64,000 nucleotides of DNA from Roseiarcus sp963774195. GTDB lineage: Bacteria; Pseudomonadota; Alphaproteobacteria; Rhizobiales; Beijerinckiaceae. Below the pieces are notes generated by a model. The model worked only from the letters and a program-made list of their open reading frames with translations, did not search any database and was not told the origin of the DNA. How positions within the stretch are numbered: the stretch's first letter is position 1; each line of letters opens with the position of its first letter. This document shows, one piece after another, positions 52,279-61,163 of the stretch. The position numbers and the translations under genes were made by a program. The stretch is taken from assembly GCA_963774195.1 (NCBI GenBank), contig CAVZDY010000006.1:265974-329973 (forward strand), in the 5' to 3' direction.

Positions 52279-53598
52279 TCACTGCACCAGCGTAACGATC
52301 TGAGAATTTGGTAGTGCACTTTTCGGGCAGCCGGTTTGGGTGAAATTGACACTTCCCGCGAATGTGATCTGCTTCGCTATCAATTCCGAGCAACCGTTTA
52401 AATTGATACTGGAGTTGCCCGAAAACGTCAGCGACTGGTTCGGATAATACATTATTCCATTGGTGATCGTGATGGTGGTTATTCCTGTAAACTTCTGAGC
52501 GTCCGTCTCGGTGTCATAAATTGCCGTTGCTCCGATCAGAGCCGCATAAGGCTGTAGCGAGGCTGGTAGGGCGACCGGTGTCGCGTCGGGCGCAGCGAGG
52601 CTCAGGTTTATGTGGTTGCTATTCCCAGTTGTTACGCCTGGCAGCAAGATGATGGTCGCGCCATTCGCGCCGGTTGTTAACTTTGACGCGTTTCCTTTCA
52701 TGGTAAACTGCGTACCTGAGAAGAAATATGTCCCACTCAACGTATAGCTTGCGCTTCCATTGAGAGTGTAATTGTTGTTCGCACATGGAGTCGCTGTCGT
52801 ATAAGCCACTGGTGGCCCCGACACTGAGCATGCCGGCAGGGTCAGAGTGCTGAGGGCGGCGTTTATGGCAGTATACGGATCAGTCACCGGCGGCGAATAG
52901 GTTGTAACCTTTTGACACAGCGCAGCGGCGCCAGTGCAACTACCTGACGCGGCGCTTGGTCCAAGACTTACATTCGACGCCTTGACGTTCGTGAAGTCGA
53001 TCGATGCGCCTGGGCCAGTAAAATTCGACGCAAATCCGCAATTGGGCGAGTTAACGCTAATGCCGTTGTCTTGGAAGGTTATTGGTCCGCCCAACGCCAA
53101 CACACAGGGATTGGCCGAGTCTCGAACCTGGGCCACGGCCGTCGCGTTGATGCTGACGGTTGACAAGCCGAGCACGGACGCGAGGTAGGTCGGCTGGGTC
53201 TGCCCAACCGTCGCTTGAACGTAATTTCCGCTGGTCCCGTTCCACGTCGTGAGGGTGGCAACCACAACGCTCTGCGAGGTTCCCTTCGGAAGGCTGGTCG
53301 CGCAGTCGCCGCCGGGATAGCTGGTGTCGCCGGAGTTGCAGAACCCGTTCTGGGCCGCAAATTCCTTGCCGCGATAGGCCACGGTTTGCTTATCCGTCGT
53401 GCAGGATCCAGCAACAGTGCACGCCAATCGCAGGCCACCGGAATAAGCCGCCGCATCGGCAGCGTTCTGGGCGTGTTGCTTGGTGACGTACCACGATCCG
53501 GCCTCGCCCCCGAGCGCCAGCGCGCCTATCAGCGGCACCATGGCGACCACGGTGGCGAATGCGACTGACCCTCGACGGCAACGGAGCAGGTCAAGCAT
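52279..53598 (-). CDS. TadG-like pilus assembly protein
   Basis: A 439-residue protein: RCRRGSVAFATVVAMVPLIG, then QNAADAAAYSGGLRLACTVA, the Tad/Flp assembly helix that starts TadG proteins, followed by a secreted, Ser/Thr/Asn-rich beta-type region with many Cys. A von Willebrand domain is not clear. It anchors in the inner membrane and reaches into the periplasm. It is nine bases after the second TadE-type gene. Its lower GC content hints at a fast-evolving surface part. Confidence 0.85.
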   Translation of the reverse strand: MLDLLRCRRGSVAFATVVAMVPLIGALALGGEAGSWYVTKQHAQNAADAAAYSGGLRLACTVAGSCTTDKQTVAYRGKEFAAQNGFCNSGDTSYPGGDCATSLPKGTSQSVVVATLTTWNGTSGNYVQATVGQTQPTYLASVLGLSTVSINATAVAQVRDSANPCVLALGGPITFQDNGISVNSPNCGFASNFTGPGASIDFTNVKASNVSLGPSAASGSCTGAAALCQKVTTYSPPVTDPYTAINAALSTLTLPACSVSGPPVAYTTATPCANNNYTLNGSASYTLSGTYFFSGTQFTMKGNASKLTTGANGATIILLPGVTTGNSNHINLSLAAPDATPVALPASLQPYAALIGATAIYDTETDAQKFTGITTITITNGIMYYPNQSLTFSGNSSINLNGCSELIAKQITFAGSVNFTQTGCPKSALPNSQIVTLVQ

Positions 53599-53607
53599 GG
53601 GAGCACC

Positions 53608-54183
53608 CTACTGGAAGCGTTCTGTGTAAGGCAGTGTGAACGAACATGGATTGGTGTTGCTGCTCGTACACAACACCGACTTCAACACCATGGGCGTCAA
53701 GGTGACGGTCGTCGTGTAGGAATAGTACTTGGCGGGCAACGTAACGTTGGTTGAGGTGCAGGCGGCGCCGGCGCTCGTGTCGCCGCAAAGGACCTGGACA
53801 TTGTTGATCGAATACCCTGCAACAGAAGTGGGCAGGCCCGACGCCCAACTTGATGTGCTCGTCACATCGGGCGGCTGATTGTATTGAAGATATTCTCCGA
53901 AGGCGCGCAACGCCTCCCACGCCGATATAAACTGGAAGCCGAAGATGGCGAGGTCGGCAAGCGGCAGAAGCAGGATCATTATCAAGAAAAGGTAAACAAT
54001 AGGCATCTCAAACGCGACGGCGCCGCGTTGATCCACGAGGAGAGAACCTTTGCCGCGCCTGAGCGCGACCGGGACGGCGGTAGACTTGCCGCGCTGCTCC
54101 GCCGAAAGCGCCGCATTCGGGAGGGACTCCGAGCTGCAGCTTCGTACGTGTTTTAGAGCGGTGCTGATCATCACAATCATCAT
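53608..54183 (-). CDS. Second TadE-type minor pilin
   Basis: About 191 residues: DQRGAVAFEMPIVYLFLIMI then LPLADLAIFGFQF. The GAVAFE segment is a Tad pseudopilin cleavage motif (Gly, then Glu at +5). A basic leader of about 45 residues precedes it, longer than usual. The start is uncertain (54183, 54180 or 54171; weak ribosome sites). A longer frame extends upstream through the methyltransferase-like gene but is not coding. It is coupled to tadG. Confidence 0.8.
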   Translation of the reverse strand: MMIVMISTALKHVRSCSSESLPNAALSAEQRGKSTAVPVALRRGKGSLLVDQRGAVAFEMPIVYLFLIMILLLPLADLAIFGFQFISAWEALRAFGEYLQYNQPPDVTSTSSWASGLPTSVAGYSINNVQVLCGDTSAGAACTSTNVTLPAKYYSYTTTVTLTPMVLKSVLCTSSNTNPCSFTLPYTERFQ

Positions 54184-54209
54184 CTCGACGACAAGTGGAT
54201 GGTGGTCAC

Positions 54210-54875
54210 TCACCAGACGTAAGGGATCAATCTCCAGCGCGACGTTTCGTAACTGGAATATTCCGGGCAGTTGCGCCGAAGCAGGTCTTCCTCGTAAAGA
54301 ATTCGACCTATTTGGACTGCGATGTGCAAGACAAGTATGATCACCGTTATCGGTGACAGGCATCGCAACACGACGCCCACAGTCGCGATTTCTTCCGAGA
54401 GGTAGAGCGGGTGCTTGATCCATCGGTAAGGACCCGTTTGCACGACTGAGCGCGCCTGCGGCACCAAACTGAACGCCCGGCCGAGATGTCGAATCGTGAC
54501 CAGCATCATGATCATGCCGGTGAGCACACAGGCGGTGGACGCCAGGTTTGGCAACGCCTGGTCGGTTTTCCCCAGGAAGGCGATCGTCCATGGGAGATAG
54601 GTGCCGACGAATGCCGCTATTCTCGGCAGCAGGCCCTCCGCTTGCGCCTTCGCCGGCGATCGATTGATGATCACCAGCCCCAGGAGCAAGTAGAAGACGG
54701 CTAGGCAAAAACTCGACAGCAACGAAGGCCAGGAAACGCCAGGCGACGCGCCAATCCTGAAGGCGACCAGGAGCGCGAGCAGGAAGAACCACATGCTGCC
54801 GAACAGCCGCGTGATCCGATCGCGAGACGGAGTATTCGACCAAGTCGCCGCGCCTATGGCTCTAGACATGCTCAT
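54210..54875 (-). CDS. Isoprenylcysteine-methyltransferase-like membrane enzyme in the Tad locus
   Basis: A 221-residue protein with about five membrane helices and the ICMT/PEMT signature GPYRWIKHPLYLSEEIA, then EEDLLRRNCPEYSSYETSRW and RLIPYVW at the C-terminus. Such enzymes methylate a carboxyl, amino or lipid group with S-adenosylmethionine. It starts 14 bases after the tadC stop codon and ends 26 bases before the next TadE-type gene, so it sits inside the operon. The target could be a pilin or a lipid; no evidence decides. Confidence 0.85.
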   Translation of the reverse strand: MSMSRAIGAATWSNTPSRDRITRLFGSMWFFLLALLVAFRIGASPGVSWPSLLSSFCLAVFYLLLGLVIINRSPAKAQAEGLLPRIAAFVGTYLPWTIAFLGKTDQALPNLASTACVLTGMIMMLVTIRHLGRAFSLVPQARSVVQTGPYRWIKHPLYLSEEIATVGVVLRCLSPITVIILVLHIAVQIGRILYEEDLLRRNCPEYSSYETSRWRLIPYVW

Positions 54876-54889
54876 GGCTTTATCCGCCG

Positions 54890-55789
54890 TTAGTGGTGGA
54901 ACGCATGCGTGAGGTGCAGAAACGAACTTCCGCCCAAGATGATGAACATCGCCGGAAGCAAGAAGAGCACCATCGGAAGGATCAGCTTGGCGCCCAATTG
55001 GTGCGCTCTTTCTTCCAGCTTGATGATGGCGTCTCGCCGGAGCTCTTCAGCCACGGAACGCAGAGCATGACTCAACGGCGTTCCGTATTGCAGACTTTGG
55101 TTGACCATCGCGCCAAACCGGCGGAGTCCGTCTGAGGTCGATCCCAATTTCTCGAAAGCGTCGCGGCGATTGGGCAATATTTGCAGATCATCGACAAGGC
55201 CGTATAAGACCTGGGCCATCGCAGGATTTGATCGATTCATTTCTTCGGCCACGCGTTCCAACGCGCTTTCCAGTCCCATTCCCGCTTCACTGCACACAAC
55301 AAGCAGGTCGATCGTATCGGGGGTGCCGCGCCGAATGGCGGCGTTGAATTGCCGTCTGAGGACCGACAGAATTAGCCGTGGCGCCATAATTCCGGTTACG
55401 ACGCCCATGAGCGTGAAGATCACCATGTCGACCAGCGACTTCCCGAGAAACTCAGCAACGAACAAGGCAATGATCGGGAATGAAATCGCGCTGACGGCCT
55501 TGGCGCCGATCCAGACCGGCAGGGCCCGATGAGGATTGAAGCCCGACGACTGAACGATCGCTCGCAGTTGGTCCAGGTTTTCCGGGGAGTAGAAGCGGCG
55601 ATACCGCTGGCCAAGTGATGAAAGCCAACCGAACAGGTCCTGGACGGGGGTTGATCGGCTGGGAACGCCAATCACAGTCTTCGACACCCGTGCGCTCAGC
55701 GCAAACAGGTGGACTTCGCGGATGATCAGTAAAGCGGCCGCAGTTGCGGTGGCTATGGCCATGGCCAACAGAACGAGAGCCGGCGTCAT
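54890..55789 (-). CDS. tadC: Tad secretion system inner-membrane protein TadC
   Basis: A 299-residue T2SS/Tad F-type protein with an N-terminal helix, a cytoplasmic domain (DTIDLLVVCSEAGMGLESAL; LVDDLQILPNRRDAFEKLG) and C-terminal helices (LILPMVLFLLPAMFIILGGS). With TadB it forms the platform that the CpaF ATPase drives. Its ATG overlaps the tadB stop (ATGA), so the two are translationally coupled. The start at 55789 is chosen over 55816. Confidence 0.92.
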   Translation of the reverse strand: MTPALVLLAMAIATATAAALLIIREVHLFALSARVSKTVIGVPSRSTPVQDLFGWLSSLGQRYRRFYSPENLDQLRAIVQSSGFNPHRALPVWIGAKAVSAISFPIIALFVAEFLGKSLVDMVIFTLMGVVTGIMAPRLILSVLRRQFNAAIRRGTPDTIDLLVVCSEAGMGLESALERVAEEMNRSNPAMAQVLYGLVDDLQILPNRRDAFEKLGSTSDGLRRFGAMVNQSLQYGTPLSHALRSVAEELRRDAIIKLEERAHQLGAKLILPMVLFLLPAMFIILGGSSFLHLTHAFHH

Positions 55790-56718
55790 AGGGATGTATT
55801 CCTTCTGACCATCCAACGTATCACCAGAGTCCCGACCAGCACTGACCCTACAGCGTATGCCAGGAGTCTCCTGCCGGTCGGATCGTCGAACAGGAGATCG
55901 ACCAGCCCAGGATTGATCGAATACAGCAACGCCCCAACCACCAGAGGAGAAACCGAAAGCGCTCGCGAGGAAAAGATCACCTCCCCCGCCAGAGCCTTGG
56001 CGCGATCGGACAGGCCGACGCGCTGGCGCACGGTGTCGCCCAATGTTTGTAAGGTCTCGGACAAACCGCCGCCCGCCTTGGTTTGCACCGCGAGCGTCAC
56101 GGCGAAGAATCGATACTCTGCGACTTGCGTTCGCCGATACACGCCTTCCAACGCTTCCTCTATAGGTCTCCCGAGGCTGATCTCGTTACATACGATTGCA
56201 AATTGGCTGGCTGTGGGTTGAGGCATCTCGCGAGCGATGGAGCGAAATCCTTCATTCACGGGCAGACCCGATCGAACAACGCTTGTCACCATTGCGATTG
56301 TGTCGGGCAGTTGCCTAAAGAGTTGCTCGGCGAGCCGACTGCGCTGCCACCCAAACAGACCTCGCACGACCATGAGAGCAACAACGGCCGAGGCTATAGA
56401 GACATAGAGAATGGGAAATCCGAGTTTGCTATTCGCGTACAAGACCGCAATCGCTGCGACGACCCCGGCAAGCAGCACATATTCGGGTCGCAATGCGTAA
56501 GATATTCCAGCCCGGTAGTTTGCCAGTCGATGGAAAAACAGGCCCCCGGGCTCGACCCTCAAGCGACGGATCGAGGGCGCGCTCATCGACGCCGAGGCCG
56601 ACAGTACAGCCGCGATCCGCCGATCGAAACGCTTTTGTCGCGTATCGATAAGCAACGCGACGGCTGCCGCGCAGATCAGCAGCAGCAAGACCAGGATGAT
56701 CGAAAGCTGCGATGTCAT
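55786..56718 (-). CDS. tadB: Tad secretion system inner-membrane protein TadB
   Basis: A 310-residue T2SS/Tad F-type membrane protein: MTSQLSIILVLLLLICAAAV, a cytoplasmic helix bundle (LPDTIAMVTSVVRSGLPVNE; TKAGGGLSETLQTLGDTVRQ) and C-terminal helices (VSPLVVGALLYSINPGLVDL). The start at 56718 overlaps the cpaF stop codon by ATGA. Forms a complex with TadC in the inner membrane. Confidence 0.93.
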   Translation of the reverse strand: MTSQLSIILVLLLLICAAAVALLIDTRQKRFDRRIAAVLSASASMSAPSIRRLRVEPGGLFFHRLANYRAGISYALRPEYVLLAGVVAAIAVLYANSKLGFPILYVSIASAVVALMVVRGLFGWQRSRLAEQLFRQLPDTIAMVTSVVRSGLPVNEGFRSIAREMPQPTASQFAIVCNEISLGRPIEEALEGVYRRTQVAEYRFFAVTLAVQTKAGGGLSETLQTLGDTVRQRVGLSDRAKALAGEVIFSSRALSVSPLVVGALLYSINPGLVDLLFDDPTGRRLLAYAVGSVLVGTLVIRWMVRRNTSL

Positions 56719-58067
56719 AGCTGCCGCATCGCCTCCGCCCACGCCCGATCGAGCCCATAATAGGCAAGGCGGCTCACGAATTTTGGGACGGCCGGCGTTG
56801 ACCTGTAGACGCCCGCTAACCGTCCCTGAGCATCCTCCTCACGGAACTCGAACAGAGCAATGTCATTGGTGGTGATCACATCGCCTTCCAGGCCGATCAC
56901 CTCGCTAATCTGAACGACGCGACGTTGTCCGTCACGCATGCGTTCGACTTGCACGATGATGTCCAACGCGGCGACGATCTGAAATCGAATCGACCGGGAC
57001 GGCAGATTGACCTGTCCCATCTGCACCATGTTTTCAACACGGGTCAGAGCGTCGCGGGCGCCGTTGGCATGCACGGTAGAGATCGAACCGTCATGACCGG
57101 TGTTCATCGCTTGCAGCATGTCAAAGGCTTCAGCGCCGCGCACTTCGCCCACGATGATCCTGTCAGGGCGCATGCGCAGGGCGTTCCACAGCAGGTCGCG
57201 CTGTGTGACCTGCCCTGTGCCTTCGAGGCTGGGGGGCCTGGTCTCCAGGGTGATCACGTGCGGTTGCTGAAGCTGCAGTTCCGCCGCATCCTCGATGGTG
57301 ACAATGCGTTCGCCGTGATCGATGAATTGGCTCATGGCGTTCAACAGCGTGGTCTTGCCAGAACCCGTGCCGCCGGAAACCAGAATATTGAGCCGACACC
57401 TGGCGGCGATTTCCAGCAGTCGTCCGATCGCCGGAGTTATCGTGCCGTTATCGATCATTCCGGCAATGTCATAACGTCGGCTTGGGAATTTGCGTATGGA
57501 GATGCAGGGGCTATGAACCGCCAGCGGCGGAAGGATGATGTTGACACGACTGCCGTCCGGCAATCGGCAATCCACCATCGGGCTGGATTCATCAACGCGC
57601 CGTCCGACTCGCGCCGCAATCTTCTGCGCTACCGATGCAATATGATCGTTGTCGCGGAATCGCACCGCGACCCGCTCCAGCCTGCCCTGCCGTTCGACAT
57701 AGACATTGCTGGGTCCGTTGACCATGACATCGTTGATCGAATCGTCGAGCAGGAGCGCATGCAGCGGCCCGTACCCGGTCATGTCGTCCGCAAGCTCTTC
57801 CGCCAGTTGAAGCTGCTCGCGACCTGACAGTTCGAGCCGCTCCTGATTGGCGATTTCATGGATGATTTCCTCGATCTGCCGCCGAAGAACCTCGCGCGAA
57901 ACGCTTGCTGCGACGGATGGCTCGATCTGCTCGATGATTCGTTCGCGCAGCGAAGTCGACATCACGGGTTGCCCGACGGGAGGCTCCCCGCGCTCCTGCG
58001 TCACTGGCGCCAATGGAGGCAAACGCTTTGGCGCACCCTCGCGCGTGACTTTGCCAAACGCTCTCAT
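56715..58067 (-). CDS. cpaF: Tad pilus assembly ATPase CpaF/TadA
   Basis: A 450-residue secretion ATPase. The N-terminal domain (VNGPSNVYVERQGRLERVAV) is followed by Walker A SGGTGSGKTTLL (near residue 230), an Asp box VTIEDAAELQL, Walker B RPDRIIVGEVRGAEAFDML and a His box TGHDGSISTVHANGARDAL. It powers pilus polymerisation. Its ATG overlaps the cpaE stop codon (ATGA), so synthesis is coupled along the operon. Confidence 0.96.
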   Translation of the reverse strand: MRAFGKVTREGAPKRLPPLAPVTQERGEPPVGQPVMSTSLRERIIEQIEPSVAASVSREVLRRQIEEIIHEIANQERLELSGREQLQLAEELADDMTGYGPLHALLLDDSINDVMVNGPSNVYVERQGRLERVAVRFRDNDHIASVAQKIAARVGRRVDESSPMVDCRLPDGSRVNIILPPLAVHSPCISIRKFPSRRYDIAGMIDNGTITPAIGRLLEIAARCRLNILVSGGTGSGKTTLLNAMSQFIDHGERIVTIEDAAELQLQQPHVITLETRPPSLEGTGQVTQRDLLWNALRMRPDRIIVGEVRGAEAFDMLQAMNTGHDGSISTVHANGARDALTRVENMVQMGQVNLPSRSIRFQIVAALDIIVQVERMRDGQRRVVQISEVIGLEGDVITTNDIALFEFREEDAQGRLAGVYRSTPAVPKFVSRLAYYGLDRAWAEAMRQL

Positions 58068-59266
58068 CGCCCCAGGAACCTCCGCAACCATCCCTTCTTC
58101 TCGGCCTCGATGGCGGCAATCTCCCGTACGATCGGCGCCAAGTAACGTCGCAGTTTGCGCACGTGGTGCAGCGCCGGGATCCCGAGATTGACGGCTTGAG
58201 TCATCCCTTTGCCGAGATCCGGAATCACCATTTCTGGCTTTCCGCCCAAGCCTTTCAGGATCGATTCGGTCGGAAGGCCGCCGGCGCGATTGGCGCGATT
58301 GAGCAAAGTAAACACTCGATTCTCACCCGCAATTTTGACGAGGGCCGAACGGAGCGCATGGGCGTTGCGCAACCCCGTAACTTCCGCTTCCAGCAGCACC
58401 AGCACGTGACGAGAAACGGCGATCACTGGCTTGAGGGCTGGCGCCAATGGCATCGGCACATCGACGACGATGTAATTGAACCGTTGACGGAGCAGACCCA
58501 GCACGTGTCTCACTCCCTCTTCCGTGATGTCGAACTTCACATCCAAGTCCTCATCGGCCGAAATCAGTTTGACTCGCTCGTTGATTTCGATTGCCACCCG
58601 CTCGAGGAACAGCGTGTCGGCCCGCATCGGGTTTTCGAGAGCGATGCGCAACCCCGGCCCAGGCCGAACACCAAGCATCACAGCGGTCTCGCCGCCTTGC
58701 AGATGAAGGTCGAGCAGTGCGACTTTGGCCTTTGTGGTCTCGGCTAGCTGCAGCGCAAGATTGATGGCGATACTCGTCGCTCCAGCGCCCCCTTGGGCGC
58801 CGCAAATCGAGATCACATGCCCACCACGATCGATTGGATCGGTCCCCACGTCGGCAAGCAGTTTTGGACGCAGATGGGTTTGCACCAGATCGCGCGTCAG
58901 CGGCTTGGGAAGGTACTCGCTCAGGCCGAGCTCCATGATGGCGCGATAGAAGGGGATATCCGCGTTCTCACCGATCAAAGCGACACGAACATCGGCTGGG
59001 CAGACGCGCGAAAGCCTTTCCAAATCCGTGAAGGGATCGCTGCTTTCGCTGATGTCCGCCACAAGCGCGAATAGCTCCGTGTTGTTTTCGAGCATTCGTA
59101 TCGCGTTACGTATCGTGCCGCGCTTGACCTCGACGTTACTGCCCTCCAGGCCCTTCTGCAGAGCCGCTGCGGTCAGATCGTCATTGACGAAACAGACGAT
59201 CCGGTCGCGAATGGCGGCAGACGGCGCGTCTTCTCGCTGCCTGACGGATGCAATGTTGACGCTCAT
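58064..59266 (-). CDS. cpaE: Tad pilus localisation protein CpaE/TadZ
   Basis: A 400-residue protein with an N-terminal receiver-like domain (FALVADISESSDPFTDLERL) and a ParA/MinD-like domain (SICGAQGGAGATSIAINLAL; VVDVPMPLAPALKPVIAVSR). The usual lysines of the deviant Walker A (KGGxGKT) are replaced (QGGAGAT), so ATP use may be weak or absent, as in some TadZ proteins. It places the pilus machine at the pole. ATG 59266 is used; a TTG at 59272 is less likely because GGGAG fits the former. Confidence 0.92.
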   Translation of the reverse strand: MSVNIASVRQREDAPSAAIRDRIVCFVNDDLTAAALQKGLEGSNVEVKRGTIRNAIRMLENNTELFALVADISESSDPFTDLERLSRVCPADVRVALIGENADIPFYRAIMELGLSEYLPKPLTRDLVQTHLRPKLLADVGTDPIDRGGHVISICGAQGGAGATSIAINLALQLAETTKAKVALLDLHLQGGETAVMLGVRPGPGLRIALENPMRADTLFLERVAIEINERVKLISADEDLDVKFDITEEGVRHVLGLLRQRFNYIVVDVPMPLAPALKPVIAVSRHVLVLLEAEVTGLRNAHALRSALVKIAGENRVFTLLNRANRAGGLPTESILKGLGGKPEMVIPDLGKGMTQAVNLGIPALHHVRKLRRYLAPIVREIAAIEAEKKGWLRRFLGR

Positions 59267-59292
59267 CAGCAAACTCCCAGACGCTCTATCGG

Positions 59293-60252
59293 TCAGTCCT
59301 TGCCTTTATCGCCGGTGGAGCCCGCCAAAGCGGCGGTCTCTCGAGCAAATTCCGCAGACCCGTCGCAGCCAGACGCGGTCGCCGCTTTCGCGGCATCCTG
59401 CTTCTTGACCGAGTATTCCTTGACCTTGCCGTTTTCGTAGACGACGACCGTCGTGTTCTGGCGGGCAATCGCATTCTGGCGGGCGAGTTCCGGCGACACA
59501 TCGCAGCCGAACATCGCGCCCGAGTCCGCCGTGTCCTTCACCTCGACCGCTGACCGGACAGCCAAGGAGAGCTTTCCGAGATCCTTTGCGAGGGTGATCT
59601 TCTTGACCTGTTCCGGCGATAGCTGCAGGGATACGGAGTGCGTGACTTTGCCGGCCGTGGCGTTGTTGCCCGAAGCGCCTTCCACAATCTCCTGGTCGAT
59701 CGCAATGATCCGAACATTGCGGAGGACGATTTCGCTCAGCGAGCGCCGCGCCGGATCTCCCTTGTCGGCCAGTTGGGTCAATACGACATCGACATAGTCG
59801 CCCGGCCAGATCAGCCCCGAGACGCCGGACTCGGCATCGACATTGATGCTGATGGCGCGGGTATCCGGCGCCAGGACGCTGGCGAGAAAGCCCCGATCTC
59901 GCGGCCGCAAGACGTCTTGCGATGTAATCGGATGGCCAGCGTCGACGAAATTGCGGACTAGAGAACCACGAAGCTCAAGCCTGGCGTCGGGCAATTCAAG
60001 GATCGCCCCTGCCGGAACTTCGCCGCGCGGCGCGGTGCGGACCTCGAAGTCTTCATCGCGCACGAATGTACCCGCTGGTAGCGGATGCGCCGCGACAAAA
60101 TAGCCGTCTGTGAGAGGCGCCGGCGCGCTCTGCGCGACCTGCGCAGCCTGTGCGACAGCTTTCGGCGCGTTCGCATTGTAGGCGATAAGCCCAAGCGCAG
60201 CCGTTGCGAACAACAGCACCATGATGATCGAGAGACGAAGCGTAGACGACAT
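59293..60252 (-). CDS. cpaB: Flp pilus assembly protein CpaB/RcpC
   Basis: A 319-residue periplasmic protein with a membrane anchor (LRLSIIMVLLFATAALGLIA), an SAF domain (YFVAAHPLPAGTFVRDEDFE), the RcpC-type core (ISINVDAESGVSGLIWPGDY VDVVL in two parts) and a C-terminal tail rich in lysine and alanine with four cysteines. It supports the secretin and pilin export. It begins one base after the cpaA stop. Confidence 0.94.
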   Translation of the reverse strand: MSSTLRLSIIMVLLFATAALGLIAYNANAPKAVAQAAQVAQSAPAPLTDGYFVAAHPLPAGTFVRDEDFEVRTAPRGEVPAGAILELPDARLELRGSLVRNFVDAGHPITSQDVLRPRDRGFLASVLAPDTRAISINVDAESGVSGLIWPGDYVDVVLTQLADKGDPARRSLSEIVLRNVRIIAIDQEIVEGASGNNATAGKVTHSVSLQLSPEQVKKITLAKDLGKLSLAVRSAVEVKDTADSGAMFGCDVSPELARQNAIARQNTTVVVYENGKVKEYSVKKQDAAKAATASGCDGSAEFARETAALAGSTGDKGKD

Positions 60253-60253
60253 G

Positions 60254-60769
60254 TCAGAACCCGCGGCTCAGAGCAGTCCAAATCCCGCCACACGCAATGG
60301 CGGCCCCGTAAGGCAGCGGCGCCTGCCGCAAGTTGCGCCAACGCTCGACTGCATAGACGCGCCGGAGAAACGAAGACCCCGCGGGCGCAGGCCGAGGCGA
60401 AGGAAGGCGACACATAATCAGATGCGCCAGGGCGAGAACGCCGCCGGCCAGCGCGGTTACTGTCAACAACTGGATAACGCCAGTAAACGTAAGGCCGATC
60501 GCCAATGCGGCCAGTAGTTTGACGTCGCCGCCGCCCACCAAGCCCCGCTCGTAGACGACGACCAGCAGCAGGAACAGAATTGTCGCAGCGACGAGGGATT
60601 CGAAAATATGATTCTGACCCGCGAATTGGCTTGCGATCCCGAGCAGCGCCAAGGTCAGGCAAATCTCATTATAGATCAATCTCGTCGCTACATCGACCAT
60701 CGCGACATAGAGCAACAACAGTATCTCTAGGAATAAAGCCGTGGGAGCGATCCAGTTCATCCGACGCAT
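60254..60769 (-). CDS. cpaA: Prepilin peptidase CpaA/TadV
   Basis: A 171-residue A24-type aspartic membrane protease with about six helices. Catalytic Asp26 (MVDVATRLIYN) and Asp82 (GGGDVKLLAA) match the family. It lacks the N-terminal methyltransferase domain of PilD. It cuts the leader of the Flp pilins and the TadE-type pseudopilins. It is separated from the pilin genes by a strong hairpin. Confidence 0.95.
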   Translation of the reverse strand: MRRMNWIAPTALFLEILLLLYVAMVDVATRLIYNEICLTLALLGIASQFAGQNHIFESLVAATILFLLLVVVYERGLVGGGDVKLLAALAIGLTFTGVIQLLTVTALAGGVLALAHLIMCRLPSPRPAPAGSSFLRRVYAVERWRNLRQAPLPYGAAIACGGIWTALSRGF

Positions 60770-60781
60770 GCCCCTATAGTG

Positions 60782-60810
60782 GCGGGGGGCGTGGCCTAAC
60801 TGCCCCCCGC
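60782..60810 (-). other. Hairpin between the pilin gene and cpaA
   Basis: Perfect stem GCGGGGGGC (60782-60790) and GCCCCCCGC (60802-60810) around an 11-base loop. There is no T tract in the minus direction. Its place after the pilins fits a 3-prime stabiliser or partial terminator, which would give more pilin mRNA than machine mRNA. Confidence 0.6.
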
Positions 60811-60843
60811 GTGAGCCAGACTACGTGTAATTAGGCGGAAATA

Positions 60844-61059
60844 TCAGCCGCTGACGGCGGTAGTAACAGCGGTGCTGATATCGGTGATCGCGGTCGTCAG
60901 CGCCAAGCCGATACCGGTAGCAGTGCCAGTACCGAACGCCGCCGAAACCGCAGCGACGATGCAGGCTGCGACGATCACGTACTCGAACGACACCACGCCG
61001 TCCTTGTCCGCGCGAAGACGTTCCAACAGGCCCCAGTCTTTTACATAAGGCTTCAGCAT
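60844..61059 (-). CDS. flp: Flp-type pilin
   Basis: A 71-residue pilin: leader MLKPYVKDWGLLERLRADKD G, cut after Gly21, then VVSFEYVIVAACIVAAVSAA with Glu at +5 and Tyr at +6, the Tad-pilin signature. The hydrophobic helix assembles the fibre. ATG 61059 with GGGAG seven bases before is chosen over an upstream frame to 61101. It is 58 of 71 residues identical to the pilin at 61164. Confidence 0.93.
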   Translation of the reverse strand: MLKPYVKDWGLLERLRADKDGVVSFEYVIVAACIVAAVSAAFGTGTATGIGLALTTAITDISTAVTTAVSG

Positions 61060-61163
61060 CAACGTACTCCCATAAACTCCACGAGAGGTTGCGAGCGCCA
61101 CAACGGCTCAGTGCGCGTGGAGCCCGGGGCACACGCCATGCCCACTCTAGTGAGACTGAGATC

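Noticed and set aside
53608..54843. Long frame joining the second TadE-type gene to sequence opposite the methyltransferase reading frame
   Set aside because: Only the part after about 54183 has pseudopilin character; the remainder is an out-of-frame reading of the ICMT-like gene on the same strand.
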